In this document: piece after piece, positions 53,498-64,000 of the stretch | Layout: each line of letters opens with the position of its first letter | Position numbering within the stretch: the first letter of the stretch is position 1 | From: Emiliania huxleyi CCMP1516 | Lineage: Eukaryota; Haptophyta; Isochrysidales; Noelaerhabdaceae | Assembly: GCF_000372725.1 (NCBI RefSeq) | Contig: NW_005200011.1 | Span: forward strand, 434,918 to 498,917 | Reading direction: 5' to 3' | Length of the DNA: 64,000 nt | Translations under genes and position numbers: made by a program | Notes under the pieces: generated by a model | Told to the model about the DNA's origin: nothing | What the model saw: only the letters and a program-made list of their open reading frames with translations | Databases searched by the model: none

Positions 53498-53892
53498 GTC
53501 GCCGGTGTCACTCCAAAAGGTGGATGAACGATGTAAATTGTTTGTTTAGTTCATTTAGGAATTCTTAACCACCTCTAACTACTAACATCACGTGTTTTGT
53601 CACAATAGTGGATTCCTATCGGCGAAAAAAACAGATTCCCAAGCCGCAGGGCACGCTCTAAAGATGGTGCTAAAAACAAAAGGAATTTTACAAACGGGGG
53701 TGCAAAAGATTTCAAGAACATATCTGGCCAAAAAGAATTAAACAAACAACGGCCGAACAACCTCCAAAAGCGTCGGTGTGTGCGTATCTATGTGTCTGAG
53801 AGATGCGATAGGTTTCCCGAACCGATCTTCCTCACTATCGCTTGCCTTGATCGATCGGCGACCCTTCGATAACAGATAAGCCTCTCTCAGGA
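53498..53892. other. AT-rich spacer
   Basis: Markedly AT-rich for this window, with no supported gene. Ends at degenerate GGATCACAG repeats that run to 53927 and resume after 54815. Confidence 0.4.
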
Positions 53893-53937
53893 TCACAGAC
53901 ACCCCTCTCAGGATCACAGCACCGGCGGGGGGGCGCC

Positions 53938-54804
53938 TGAGGGAGGGTGTAGAGGATGTAGAGTGTAGAGCGCTGTAGAGCTGTAGAGATGTAGAGCGCT
54001 CCGGAGTGCTGTAGAGCTGTAGAGCTCTACATCCGCCGCGGGACGAAGCGGGTGCGTTGTAGAGCGATGTAGAGGCTCTCTACAACGTGAAATCTCTACA
54101 ACAAACTCTACATCATAAGCGGCGAACGAGGCACGGTCGCTCTCCGACATGAGGCGCGTTGCATTTGCCAGTGCTGCCCTGGCCTTCTGTCTGCCCGCCC
54201 AATGGGTGGCAGGTGCCTCTGCTGCTGTGGCATGCCTCACGGCTACGACTGGCCGGCGCCTCGGCGCGTCAGCTCGGCTCGGCGTAGCGATCGTAGCCAG
54301 CGCAACTCGCCTGGACTCAACGCTCAGCCAGGAGCTCCCGCACGCGCTGGCGCGAGGCATGGCGCATGCAACGCGTCTGAATGCTCGCCCCGCCTCGCGC
54401 AAATGCGACCGCCCTCGCAGCCGACAGTCCACCGCCTGCTAAAGAAGCACAGCGATGAATGCGGCACCGGCGACGCATGGCAGGCTGGTCATGACGCAGT
54501 TAGGGTGTTTTGTGCCGTCAGAGTGACTCTCTGTGTGTCAGGGATAGTCAGGGCCGTCCATCAGAGCTCCAGTAAGCTCGGAGACACCCCATTAGTGCGA
54601 CTCGACCTCTTTGAGTCACTGCCTTCCCGGCGGTTTGGCTGTAGAGCCTCTACAACAAACTCTACAGCAAAATCGCGCTCTACATCGCTCTACAACGCAC
54701 CCGCTTCGTCCCGCGGCGGATGTAGAGCTCTACAGCTCTACAGCGCTCTACATCTCTACAGCTCTACAGCGCTCTACACTCTACATCCTCTACACCCTCC
54801 CTCA
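53938..54804. mobile_element. Fold-back element B, Mutator-like, with 10-bp target duplication
   Basis: The element starts TGAGGGAGGGTGTAGAGG and ends with the reverse complement. Arms of about 125-135 bp (53938-~54075 and ~54680-54804) consist largely of CTCTACAG/CTGTAGAG repeats. The direct repeat GGGGGGCGCC flanks it (53928-53937 and 54805-54814). Long inverted repeats with a 9-10-bp duplication are typical of Mutator-like elements. The interior contains a minus-strand frame that extends into one arm (LANATRLMSESDRASFAAYD) and a plus-strand one starting MRRVAFASAALAFCLPAQWV, but no transposase motif. Confidence 0.7.
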
Positions 54805-54814
54805 GGGGGGCGCC

Positions 54815-56088
54815 TCAGGATCAAGCACCCACGGCAGGGTCTGTGGGGATCAGCAGACCTGGAGGGGGCGCGCTGAGGATCATAGGCCTGAGAGGGGTGC
54901 TGTCAGGATCACAGGCCTGCAAAGGGTGGCACTCGAGATCAGAGCGCCAAAATAGGTGCAATACAGATAATCGAGTGGGCTCCGGTTCGAGCTCGGCAGG
55001 TTGACTCTCTTATATTTTTCACACCTGAGCGGGCTCAATTTTGCTCTAGGTGCCTCCTACGGATTCGAACCCACGTTTTTCGGCCAGGCGGCCGGTGCGT
55101 TGGTCGTTCTCGTCATGGGAGTGGTTCTCGAGGTGGATCCTTTGGCCGAAAGAATTTTTCACGTCTCACGAGGCACGCGGCACGGGGGCCGACGGGGCGC
55201 GCACTGTGTTCTCCTCTTCTTGTATGCTTTGTACATCGCGTCGATTCCTTTTCGCGTGAGCACCATCCTGAAGCTCGCCCAGCAGCGGAACCGCTCCCTA
55301 AGTCGAAGGAGCATCATCAGTCTCACCCACTTCGCTCGCTGCCCACTGTCTCCGCTCCCTCCCGCTTGAGCCGCCGTCGCGGCCCTCGTTCGTCCCACTG
55401 GCTGCTGGCCTGTCTGCACGTTGCCTCCGTTATCCCTCCTCCTCCGCGACTCCCTCAAGGCCGGGCGGGCCTCCTTCCACCGGGCTATGGGGCTCCCCCT
55501 CTCAGACAAAAATAACTTAAATATGCTATGGGGCTCCCCTCCTGCCGGCTAGCTCCCCCCTCCAGCATGGGATGTATCACGTTGTGAGGTGGGGAGGGAT
55601 CCCCTGTTCCGTCTGAACACGTGTGTTTGCGCTATGTATGATTACTGCAGGTGCAGCGGTCGCGGGTCAGTCGCGGTCCGCGCGGTCCGCGCGCGGGATC
55701 GGTATAATTTCACGCTCGGGGGTATGATAGCACGGACATGAATTCTTACTCATGATATCAACAGACCCATCATTATATCACAAATCATGTGCAAATCATG
55801 CTTTTCTCCATGATTTCACAGAGCCGGGGTTTTCTAGATGCTCTGTGAGAGGGTCCTTCCACTTTTTATACGTATTGCGTGACGAGATTGGTTCTGAGAT
55901 TGGTTCTTCCTTTTTGAAGAAATAAAAAAAATGCCATGCCGAGATGTCTAGATGGCGGTGTGCCGCGCTGCAGGACCCGGACCCAGGCGGACATTGAGAC
56001 AAACAAGGAGGTGACAGGAGAACGACACCGCGCCCTCCGGCCCCTGCCCCCCCACACCGCGCGAAGAACAAACATGTGCGCGCACCAA
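54815..56088. other. Intergenic with degenerate GGATCA repeats; nothing else firm
   Basis: GGATCA-containing units of roughly 40-50 bp recur between 54815 and 54960. A plus-strand frame at 55001-55145 with a hydrophobic stretch (GALVVLVMGVVLEVDPLAER) is open but has no recognisable family. An AT-rich patch lies at 55725-55930. Confidence 0.4.
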
Positions 56089-58093
56089 CTACAGCCGCTT
56101 CTTGTCGGCGGCGCGGAGCGGCCGGGAGCTCGAGTCCAGCGCGGCGAGGCCACCGCCGCCGCACGCGCGCCCGCTGCCCGCCTGCTGCATCTGCTGGAAG
56201 TCCGCGACGGTCCCTGCGGCGAACAGAGGAACCGATGAGATTTGGGCGGCGGGTCGGCGGAGGGCGAGGCGGGGGCAATCGCGCGCCGTGGCGGGCGGTG
56301 ATGGTCGCGCCCTGCGCCATAGTGAACCAGAGGGGGAGCGTCGCGAGCGCAGACGCGGCTGAGATGCAAGCCGTGAGCAGGAAGACCCCTCGCCAGCCCG
56401 CGCGCTGCTGCAGAAAGCCGAGCGGGAGGCCGGCCACAGCGCCTCCGACCTGCGGCCCCGAAGGCGGAGGGGAAGGGGTGTGGGCCTCGGCGCGCGCTGC
56501 AGCTGGGTGGGGCTCCTCCGTGCGAGACGGGCGGGAGGCAAGGACGCGGCCGCATCGACGGGCGATGGGCGCGGAGGGGGGGGGGGTGTGAGTGGTGTGC
56601 GTGTGCGTGTGGGTGAGCATGTGTGTGTGTGTGCATGTGTGTGCATGTGTGTGTGGCGCGCGCGTGCGTGCGCGCGTGCGTGTGTTATGGGGGGGGGCGC
56701 GCCTGTGCGATGCACTTGACAAACCCGCCCGCCGACGATGAGAGGTGCTGCGGCGTCACCTCGCGCGAGAAGAGGCCGAGCAGGACGTGCACCGGGAAAG
56801 CGCAAAAGCCAACCCACGCGTAGGCCGCCTGGGGTGGGGTGGGCCAGGGCGGGTTGGGGCGAGCGAGTGGGCGGGGCGGGGCGGGGGGGAGGTGGGTGGG
56901 TGGGTGTGGAAGAGGGCCGCCTGGAGCGCCAGCGGGCTGTCGAGCACGAGGATGGCGACGAGGGCCGGCACGAGCAGCGAGGAGCAAATGCAGACGACGG
57001 GGCCGCGCCTGACAGATGTGCGTGCTTGTGTGTGTGCTTGTGTGTGTGGGGGGGGGGGGGGGCGTATCTCGGCTGTGTCTCGGCTATATCTCGGTGAGCG
57101 AGGGGGGAACGTATCTTGGCTGTGTCTCGACTATATCTCGCCGGCCGGCGAAGAAGCGGTCCGAAGCCGCGCCGGCGACGAGCGAGCCGACGAAGCCGCC
57201 GCTCTCCATGGCGAAGAGGCAGCGGGCAGCCGTGTGCATCTGCATGCCCTTGGCCTCCTCCAGGAAGATGGCGCTCCAGTCGGAGAGCGACGTGCGCACG
57301 AGCGAGATGCAAAAGTACGACGCGCCCTGCGCCGCCAGCGGTGGACGCGTCGGCGGGCGTGGTGGTGGCGGGCGTGCGGACGCAGGGCCGTGCGTGCGGA
57401 ACCAGGGCCCTGCGAGATCAGGGGCGCGTGTCTGGGCCAGGTGGGAGGGTGTCAGAAAAGTCAGAGACGTGTCTTGCTCTGAATCTCTCGCACCATCAGC
57501 CACAGCTCCCCATTCAGCAGCACGTGCTTCCCGAGCATGCTCGCAAGCCTGCGGCGACACAAAGCGGTGGGGGCGCGAACAGAGGACCAAGCACTGCATG
57601 GTGGAGCCGAGGGCTACGTACGCAGTGGCTGCGGTACAGCTGTTGCCGAGGGATGGAAGGCCGACACAAGCGCGAGTATTCCTCATCTAACCCTCGCGCG
57701 CCCCGAGCCGCCGAGCTTGCGCTGCGGCGCGTCGCGCGCTACCTGCATATCCCCCTTGCCGTGCACCGCTGCGACCGCCGCCGGCGAGCCAAACAGCAGA
57801 GCGGCCAGCACGAACGCCGCCGCCGCCGCCGCCGCCGCCGGCGTGTAGACTGCAGCGCGCCACCCGAACCGCGCAACCGTGGCGGAGACGACGAGGGGCA
57901 CCAGCGCGGCGCCCGCGTTCTGGCAGGTCGAGAGCAGCGAGTACCACGAGCCTCGTGAGGCGGGGTCGGGGAACCACGCCAGGAAGACGTTTGTGATGGA
58001 GGGCCAGCCAAACGACTAAAGAGGGGGGGGCAGGGGAGGGGGGGGGGGGGGGAGGCTAGGTTGTGTGAGCGGACAGCTTGCGGACAGTGAGGA

Positions 58094-58156
<63 letters not shown>

Positions 58157-59052
58157 GGGTAGATACGCAAAGGCCGCTGGTGCCAGCAGCGAGCTAAGCA
58201 GGCTGCTAAAGCGTGAGAGACAGCGGCAGACGCGGCGAGGGTGGCATGCACCTGCGCCACGCCATTGCTGCCCCAGAGAAGCGCCATCATCCCGAGCGAG
58301 CCTGCCGAGCCGAGCGCGACGTTGACGCCCGCAGAAGTGAGCAGCGCGCCCACCAAGAGTGCCTGCAGCCGAGGACGCGCGCGGCAAGTGAGCCGGTGCG
58401 GCGCGGCTGGTGGCAAGCGTGGGCGCGGCGAGGGAACGGCCCCCGTTGCGCAGGGCGCCCAGCCAGCGGCGCATTTGCGTGATGCTGCGCGGCGGCGGCG
58501 GCGGCGGCGCGGCGGGGTGGCGGCGGAACAGCGGCAGGGGCGGCGGGGATGGTGGCGGCGAGCGAGCGGCGGCGGCGGCGCGCCGCGCGCCTTTGGAGGC
58601 ACGAGGTCGATCAAGATGCCATTCAGCAGCGCGCAGGAGCCGTACGCGATCTCAAAGGTGGACCCGAGCATCCCGGCCTCACCCTTGCCCGCGCCAAGCT
58701 CAGACAGCACCGATGGCAGCCAGAAGCCGTAGTTTTTGCGCGCGAGCAGCAGCGTCATGTACGCACCGTAGATGAGCGCAAACTCGCGCCAGCGCCAGCG
58801 GCTAGTGTCAAAGGTTGCGCTGGGCCAGCCGTCGTCCGACGACTCATCGCGCGCGCGGCGGAGCGGCGACTGGCGTGCGGCCTGCCGCGCCGCCTCTGGC
58901 GCGGCCGCGTGCGCACGCTGCCGCAGCTGGGCCTCGACCGCAGACGCGGCTGCAGCCGCCTTGGCGTGCGCTGGCGACGCCGCGAGGCTGCTGCTGCTGC
59001 TCTGCTCGTTCTGGACGAGAGAGCGCTCGCTGGCGGACCGGCTGAGGCACAT
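56089..59052 (-). CDS. Organophosphate:phosphate antiporter-type MFS transporter (SLC37/GlpT-like)
   Basis: Start ATG 59052. Firm exons 59052-58591, 58362-58252, 58015-57743; further exons at about 57340-57140, 57000-56920, 56832-56705, 56455-56315 and 56222-56089 (stop). Several introns read as GC-AG. A long hydrophilic N-terminus precedes WREFALIYGAYMTLLLARKN, with GMLGSTFEIAYGSCALLNGI and a downstream ILIDLVPPK, the pattern of OPA-family MFS carriers (first helix with R-K-N, then G-S-x-x-x-x-Y-G and D). Later helices include SFGWPSITNVFLAWFPDP, FVGSLVAGAASDRFFAGRR and VGGAVAGLPLGFLQQRAGWR. The family exchanges sugar phosphates or glycerol-3-phosphate for phosphate. The joint between 57743 and the next exon is not resolved. 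Confidence 0.75.
58085..58165 (+). repeat. GGC trinucleotide tract in a transporter intron
   Basis: An almost pure (GGC)n run of more than 20 units in the second intron of the MFS gene; a G-rich block at 58022-58052 precedes it. Poly-C/(CA)n tracts lie in later introns (about 56575-56695 and 57015-57062). Confidence 0.8.
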
Positions 59053-59718
59053 CTGGGGCTGTCGAGTGGTGTGGGCCGCCCGACGTCTGGCCTGGCCTGG
59101 ACGAGCCTGCGCACCGAATAATGAGGGTGGAAAAAAAGGCTGGCGGTCGACTTTCAAAAAAAGCAGGGAGGGAGATGTGGAGCACTTGGAGTGTGTCGTG
59201 GAGGAATTTTTTTTCAAGTTCTGCTGCGGCGCTGGTACCTGCTCGGGCGCCTCGCCGCTGCGCGGCTCTCCTCGGCTTCGCGTTGCCGACGTCGCCTCCG
59301 TCGCCACCATGGGTGTGTCGCGAGCCTGCCCCGTGTCATCGCCCGTTGGCCGCCAGCATGTGCGTGCACACTGCACAGCACCCTCCCTCGCCGCCGCGCA
59401 GGGAAATGGTGTTTAAGATGCTCAACAAAGAATTTGTTGGAAATTGTGTTTTAAGAGCGCGAACTCGCCGTACTGAGCCTAGCGCAGCGCGAACTCGCCG
59501 TCTGAGCCTAGCGCACGAACTCTGCTCTCCTGTTCATAGCGGCGCCGGCCAGGCCCTGCGCGAATAATGAGGGTGGAAAAATAAGGCTGCAGTCGACTTC
59601 TACCCTTATAAGTCTCTCGTGTCGGCGCCGACGCTCTTTTAACGTAGAACGTCCCAGCTGAACACCGCCCGCCACGATCGATCAGTCCACAATCGTCGGC
59701 CCGCAGCGACCCGCAGCG
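59053..59718. other. Intergenic with a short direct repeat
   Basis: The word GCGCGAACTCGCCGT[AC]TGAGCCTAGCG occurs twice near 59457-59514, and GCGC[GA]CCGAATAATGAGGGTGGAAAAA-type sequence occurs at about 59105-59135 and 59555-59582. No gene. Confidence 0.5.
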
Positions 59719-60430
59719 ATGGATGCCGCCGCCCCCCCGGCCCCTACGGCCGACGCGCCGATGCACGACCGGCCTCCGTCGGACGGCTCTCCGGCCTCTC
59801 CGGCCGCTGCCGCCCGCGCTGCTGCCGATCCAGTCCCTCTCACGCTCAGCGATACCCGCACAACCTACGACGACAACTTTGGTCGCCGGCTTTGGCCAGG
59901 TGCAGCCACCACCTGCTTGCCTCCATGTTCACGCTTCGCGCCCCTCCCCCCCCTCTGACGCCGCCGTATGACCTTAGGTGAGGGGCACGACTACTCGCCT
60001 GGAAGGCGCTCTCATCAGCAAGTCACCCAGGCACCAACTCCTGGGCGTTTACGCTTGACTACGAAACCATGCAGTGGATGCAGCTCGATCAAAACGGCGA
60101 CGCCAACAGCTGGCCCCTGGGCGAGTTCCTTGCGCTCAGGATGAGGTGCGAGCCATGATGCTCGACTATCAGCGTGCACCAAGTCGCTCACATTCCGTGA
60201 GTTCGTCAACGGGCCGAACTCTCCAAGTCGACGGCGATCTCGAACTCCGACAACTGGACCGGTGCACCAGCCGCGTAGGACGATGGCTCCCTCGACGACA
60301 TCCCTTCATCGACGGACGCCTTCACCGCCGCCGGCCCTGGGCCATCCAGCGCGGCCTCCGACGGCCTGCACGTGATCGAGGTACAGAAACGGTGGCTGCC
60401 GCAGCTCACACCCTAATCTATCTGCCTTAG
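59719..60430 (+). CDS. Possible EF-hand protein, exon structure unresolved
   Basis: Coding-like pieces on the plus strand: from ATG 59719, an Ala/Pro-rich start leading to LTLSDTRTTYDDNFGRRLWP; at about 60030-60135, TNSWAFTLDYETMQWM then QLDQNGDANSWPLGEFLAL; at 60138-60215, DEVRAMMLDYQR and SLTFREFVNG. The last two resemble EF-hand segments (D-x-N-x-D...E-F and a degenerate loop before F-x-E-F). They lie in different frames and would need introns I could not place. A calmodulin-like gene or a decayed copy is possible. Confidence 0.35.
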
Positions 60431-62895
60431 GCACGGAGCCAACGGAGCCATCGCGCATGCCCGCATCGCGTGCGGCTCCGAGGTCTCCCGCCGAGACCGG
60501 CTCGGCGCGGCGCGTGGCCGCACGCCGCCGTTGAAAAGGCGATAGGAGAGGGGAGAGCGCCGGCCACATCGAGCGAGCGCTGACGTGTAAGGTGTCTGCG
60601 CTGCTCCGGTGTGTGTGGGATTATGCCTCCCCCCATCTGTGCGGCGAGGTGTTTGCGGTGGGTGCGATGGCCGATCGTGCGCGATGGCCTACCATTGTGC
60701 GTGGTGTGTCGGTGTGTCGGTCGTCCGGAGCGTGTGGCGGCGCCGTTGCATGCAGCGACTCTGCTCACGCGCCACGACTGCTTTGACTGACTTATGAGTG
60801 CTGATGGATGATCTCCGACAACCCAAAACCAAAATGAAAATGCGGAGTGGCCCCACTTTGGCGTGCAGATCCAGAGATCCTGCGTCTCTCACTGCCCGCG
60901 AACAACAGAGGCGGGTCCGCCGCAGGTCCCCCACTAGTTCAAAAAAAGCAAGGAGAATTTTACGATGGTGTTGTGAGGCGTAATAAATAAATACAACGGA
61001 CACGCCAAATTGTTGTGAGGCGTGGGCTCGCGAGCGCCAAAAACTTTGTTTTTGCGCGGCCGAGCAGGCTACAGCCCTCGCCTTGTGGCCGCTCCGCACG
61101 GGCGCGTCGCTCAGCGACCCGATCGAGGCGCGATCACTCGCCTCGGTGGTGCTCGTCAGCGCGGCGGCGAGGCGCTGGCGGCAGGCAAGGCCACGGTGAG
61201 TTGGCGGCGGGCGCGGGCGGCTTGCTGCGCCTGCTGCTTGGGCTGTGCGGCGCAGAGGCACCGTCCAACGCGCAGCTGCGGGTGCTCAACGGTCAGGTGA
61301 GTGCGGAGCGAGAGCAAGGCGTGGCTCGACGGCCGCAGCCACGCAGGAGGGCGGCGTGAGCTCGTTTGGCTACAGCAGCACGTGTGCATGCAGTGTTGTG
61401 CGTGGCGCCCGGACCGTGTCCAAGCAGATCCTCGACGCCCAAGCAGCTCCTCTCCGGGCTGCAGGGCGGAGAAACGGTGTGGAGGGCGCGCGGGCCGCCC
61501 CGCCTCGCTGTCACTTAGACGCAGACGCGGCCCGTTTTGCCGCTTCTTCCGCGACGCACCGGTCGTCGTGGTGTCATCGCGCACGTTTCCCGTCACGGTG
61601 CATCCTCGCCGCGCCCAGGCTGCTGCCCGGACCCTCCCCTGACCCTATCTCGGAGCCCGTCCCCAGACACTATGTCACCGCGCGGTGAGGTGGTGCGAGC
61701 CGCCGCCCTCGCCGACAGAGGGCGTCGAGCCCGCTGCCCGCTCGTGCTATGAGTGGCACGTGCTATGAGGGGCACGGCGCGGGCACGCCTTCTCGGCGAC
61801 TCGTTGGAGGTGCGCTCGCTCGCGGCGGCGGTGCGGGTGCTGCGCGCGAGCCGTCGCCGCCGCTCGGCGTGCAAGGGTGCGCACTGCCGACGCAGCTGGC
61901 AAGAGGGCGTGAGCTCGTTTGGGTGCAGTTGGAGCACTCGGGGTGGCAGGCTTGCGCGGCGGCTGAGAATTATTCAGACCGTCTGACAAACGCTCGGATC
62001 ATCTCTGCGCCGCGGTGGATGAATTGCGACGGTTTGATTGGCCGACGCCAATCCTGGTCCGCCAGTATACTCGATTGCGGACTGGCGACGCTCCCGGCAC
62101 CAGCTGCGTGACTGCTCAAAATTGCGACGGTGCCTGTGCTGACTCGCCGCGCTGCGTCAGACGCCCACCCTCGCGTGGGAGCGTGCGCAGGAGGGAGCTT
62201 CGGCACGACCCAGTCGCGCGGGCAAAATTGGCACCGTCCCGGACGCGTTCGGCATGATGCCCTCCGAAGACAGCCGAGAGACAGATGCGATCTCTTAGCG
62301 GCCAGAGCACGTGCGCAGCCCTGGCGGGCGTATCCCTGCGGACGCACCGTCGGCGGCTGTCCGATGCCGGTGGGCGCACCGCCGACGGCGTGCCGAGTAG
62401 CGTCCAATGCTTTGGCGTAGGCCGCAATGGAGGGCAGGCAGCCGCAGGCAGCGCGGTGGCCGCCCAAATCGTCACGAGATCGGCGGGCGCCTGCCGGCCG
62501 CTCCGGCTGTGGCGGAGATGGCGAGTCCGCGCCGGATCGCAAAGCTACGGCGCGTCGGGAGCGAATGCGGGGGGCGGAGGAGGCTGGGGCGAGCAAAGCA
62601 CAGAGGCTGCGCTGCGCGGCCCTGGCCGCCCTCAAATCGGCACGAGAATCGCGTGTGCACAATAGAATCGTAGCGCGTGTGTGTGTCGGCACCTCGTGTA
62701 TTCTCCACAGTTTTTTTGTTCTGGCGCGTGTCACAGGGACGGGGGACAAGAGCGTGGATTGCGTGTCATTCATAGCGACGTAAAAACATTCCAGAAGCGA
62801 AAGGCGGCGCCTTGCATCTGGCGGACGGCACACTCAGCGAGCGTCGGCGCTGCAACGCGCGGCTCGAGCGATCGGCTCCACTTCTCCGCGCCACC
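60431..62895. other. Gene-poor region with related segments
   Basis: No gene is supported. Two segments about 550 bp apart look related: near 61355 and 61905 the sequence GGCGTGAGCTCGTTTGG recurs, each preceded by frames with an LxxxLEVRSLA or DPIEARSLA motif. This may be a decayed duplication. Confidence 0.4.
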
Positions 62896-64000
62896 ATGCC
62901 GCGCACCCCCGCTCGCGCCTTCCGCTCCCTCGCGCTCATCGCTCTGGCCGCAGCGGCCAGCGCGCTGTCGCTGGCCCGAGATTCAGCGCCGAATCTTCGG
63001 CGGTCGACAAGACTGTGCATCTATACCGTGCCGGCGCTGCTCGTCTCCAACTCGTCCGTGAACGCGCTGCTCGTCTCCAACTCGTCCGGGCAGCCTGTGT
63101 GGCGCTCAACCGCGACCGGCTTCACCTCCAACCCTGCCGTCGCCTCCGCTTGGCAGCACCGAGCCTCCCTGCACTGCGCCTCGCCTGCCAGCTCCCTCGG
63201 ACCAGTTGCGGGCGTGGGATCTGGCGAGGCGGCGGACGGCACCGAGGCCGCGGATGGCGCTGAGGCAGCCGGCGCGCTGTCGTGCCCGTCTCGCGCCAAC
63301 CAGTCCAACGAGTCATACGACACCCTCCCCGAGCACTGCGCGACCGACCCGCTGCTCGCGCCGGCCGACCTTCTCTCGCCGGCCGCGCGCTCGCCGCTCT
63401 CCGCACCGGACTCGCTCTCCTCCGTGCACGCGCTGCGACCGCCGCTGCCCGGGCAGCCGACTTGGTGCTTGGCTGCCGCGTGTGTTGGCTTCCCCGCCAA
63501 CTCCGCTGTCGCCTCCCTGTACTGCGCGTCGGATGCCGGCTCCCTCGGACCGGAGGCGGGCGTGGGACCTGCCGTGGCGGCGGACGGAGCCGAGACCGCG
63601 GACGGTGCGCTCCTGTCGTCAGTCTTGTGTGAGGGCGTCGGGCGTGTCGGGAGTGGGTGTCGCTCGTGCTCGCCTTGCCGCAGGCTCGAGGACTCCGAGG
63701 CTCGTGGGCCCACTTGCCCTGTCGTGACCCCGCGTGTCGTGGGCAGCACACTCCGAGAGTGTGATGCGGGGTCCACCCCGGGCGCCACCCTCCCGGTCAT
63801 AAGCGCTTCTGAGCAGACCGGGGGGGACAATCGGGGGGTGTCGACAACGCAACAACCTTACGGGGTCGCACAGTGGCCGCCAGCATCTGCTGCCGCCCCG
63901 CGACCCTGTCTGGGGGCACCGTCACACCACGGGTGTTGCTTTTTTAACAGCGCACTTCGACAGGGCAGCGCAACGTCAGCAGAGTCAACTCGAGTGTCAA
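62896..64000 (+). CDS. Secreted-protein ORF running off the right edge
   Basis: From ATG 62896, in a strong Kozak context (GCCACCATG), the frame is open for 368 codons to the window end. It starts with a signal peptide (MPRTPARAFRSLALIALAAA, probable cleavage after ASALS). The rest is Ala/Ser/Cys-rich with an internal duplication: NPAVASAWQHRASLHCASPA and SLGPVAGVGSGEAADGTEAA against NSAVASLYCASDAGSLGPEA and GVGPAVAADGAETADGA. A shorter direct repeat gives NALLVSNSS twice. After about residue 250 the sequence becomes less regular, so an intron may begin there. The reverse strand is also open for 270 codons but lacks a signal peptide. Family unknown. Confidence 0.45.
   Translation, partial: MPRTPARAFRSLALIALAAAASALSLARDSAPNLRRSTRLCIYTVPALLVSNSSVNALLVSNSSGQPVWRSTATGFTSNPAVASAWQHRASLHCASPASSLGPVAGVGSGEAADGTEAADGAEAAGALSCPSRANQSNESYDTLPEHCATDPLLAPADLLSPAARSPLSAPDSLSSVHALRPPLPGQPTWCLAAACVGFPANSAVASLYCASDAGSLGPEAGVGPAVAADGAETADGALLSSVLCEGVGRVGSGCRSCSPCRRLEDSEARGPTCPVVTPRVVGSTLRECDAGSTPGATLPVISASEQTGGDNRGVSTTQQPYGVAQWPPASAAAPRPCLGAPSHHGCCFFNSALRQGSATSAESTRVS

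Noticed and set aside
55045-55085. tRNA-like T-arm (GATTCGAACCC on the plus strand)
   Set aside because: The stem around the loop pairs at only two or three positions and no acceptor, D or anticodon arm can be built.
57016-57690. Plus-strand ORFs across the MFS gene
   Set aside because: They cover (GT)n and intron sequence and are antisense to clear transporter helices.

Overview
This window is nuclear DNA of a photosynthetic, flagellated eukaryote, most likely a haptophyte-type alga (inference). Four things point there: very high GC; short introns of about 60-90 nt, roughly half of which read best as GC-AG rather than GT-AG; several proteins with a signal peptide followed by an Arg/Ser/Ala-rich presequence, as in algae with secondary plastids; and a ciliary assembly gene (CFAP300) beside plastid-type genes. 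There are no operons, Shine-Dalgarno sites or other prokaryotic hallmarks.

Layout. 1-3.2 kb: an AT-richer virus- or mobile-element-like ORF at the left edge, then gene-poor DNA with long inverted repeats. 3.27-8.35 kb: four nuclear genes for probable organelle/plastid proteins (a small 5-exon protein, an ~11-motif PPR protein, a PsbQ/Psb31-like lumen protein, a one-TM protein). 8.4-9.6 kb: a dispersed repeat. 9.7-16 kb: a duplicated Cys/Pro-rich protein, a chromatin protein with MBD-like modules, a Helitron fragment and a single-pass membrane protein. 16.4-19 kb: an FAH-family hydrolase and a CCCH zinc-finger protein. 19-22.8 kb: a 2 kb inverted-repeat region holding a hAT-like MITE, then a bestrophin-type channel. 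23.4-26.4 kb: a membrane-anchored GH5 beta-1,3-glucanase-like enzyme. 26.4-31.8 kb: gene-poor, with a piggyBac-like MITE, hairpins and minisatellites. 31.8-44 kb: an EF-hand protein with a duplicated unknown module, a coiled-coil protein, a PH-like protein, CFAP300 and a small membrane protein. 44-52 kb: one huge gene (about 2,600 aa) with SPRY, zinc-finger, TPR-like and LRR regions. 52-55 kb: two fold-back elements. 56-59 kb: an OPA/SLC37-type sugar-phosphate transporter. 59.7-64 kb: a probable EF-hand gene and a secreted-protein ORF that runs off the right edge.

The genes do not form one pathway. Plastid maintenance and photosynthesis (PPR, lumen protein, bestrophin, phosphate antiporter), storage or wall glucan turnover (GH5) and the flagellum (CFAP300) are all represented. 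Exon boundaries given below were worked out by reading frame, splice dinucleotide and phase; most are arithmetically consistent, but none is backed by transcripts. Where no junction could be found I say so.
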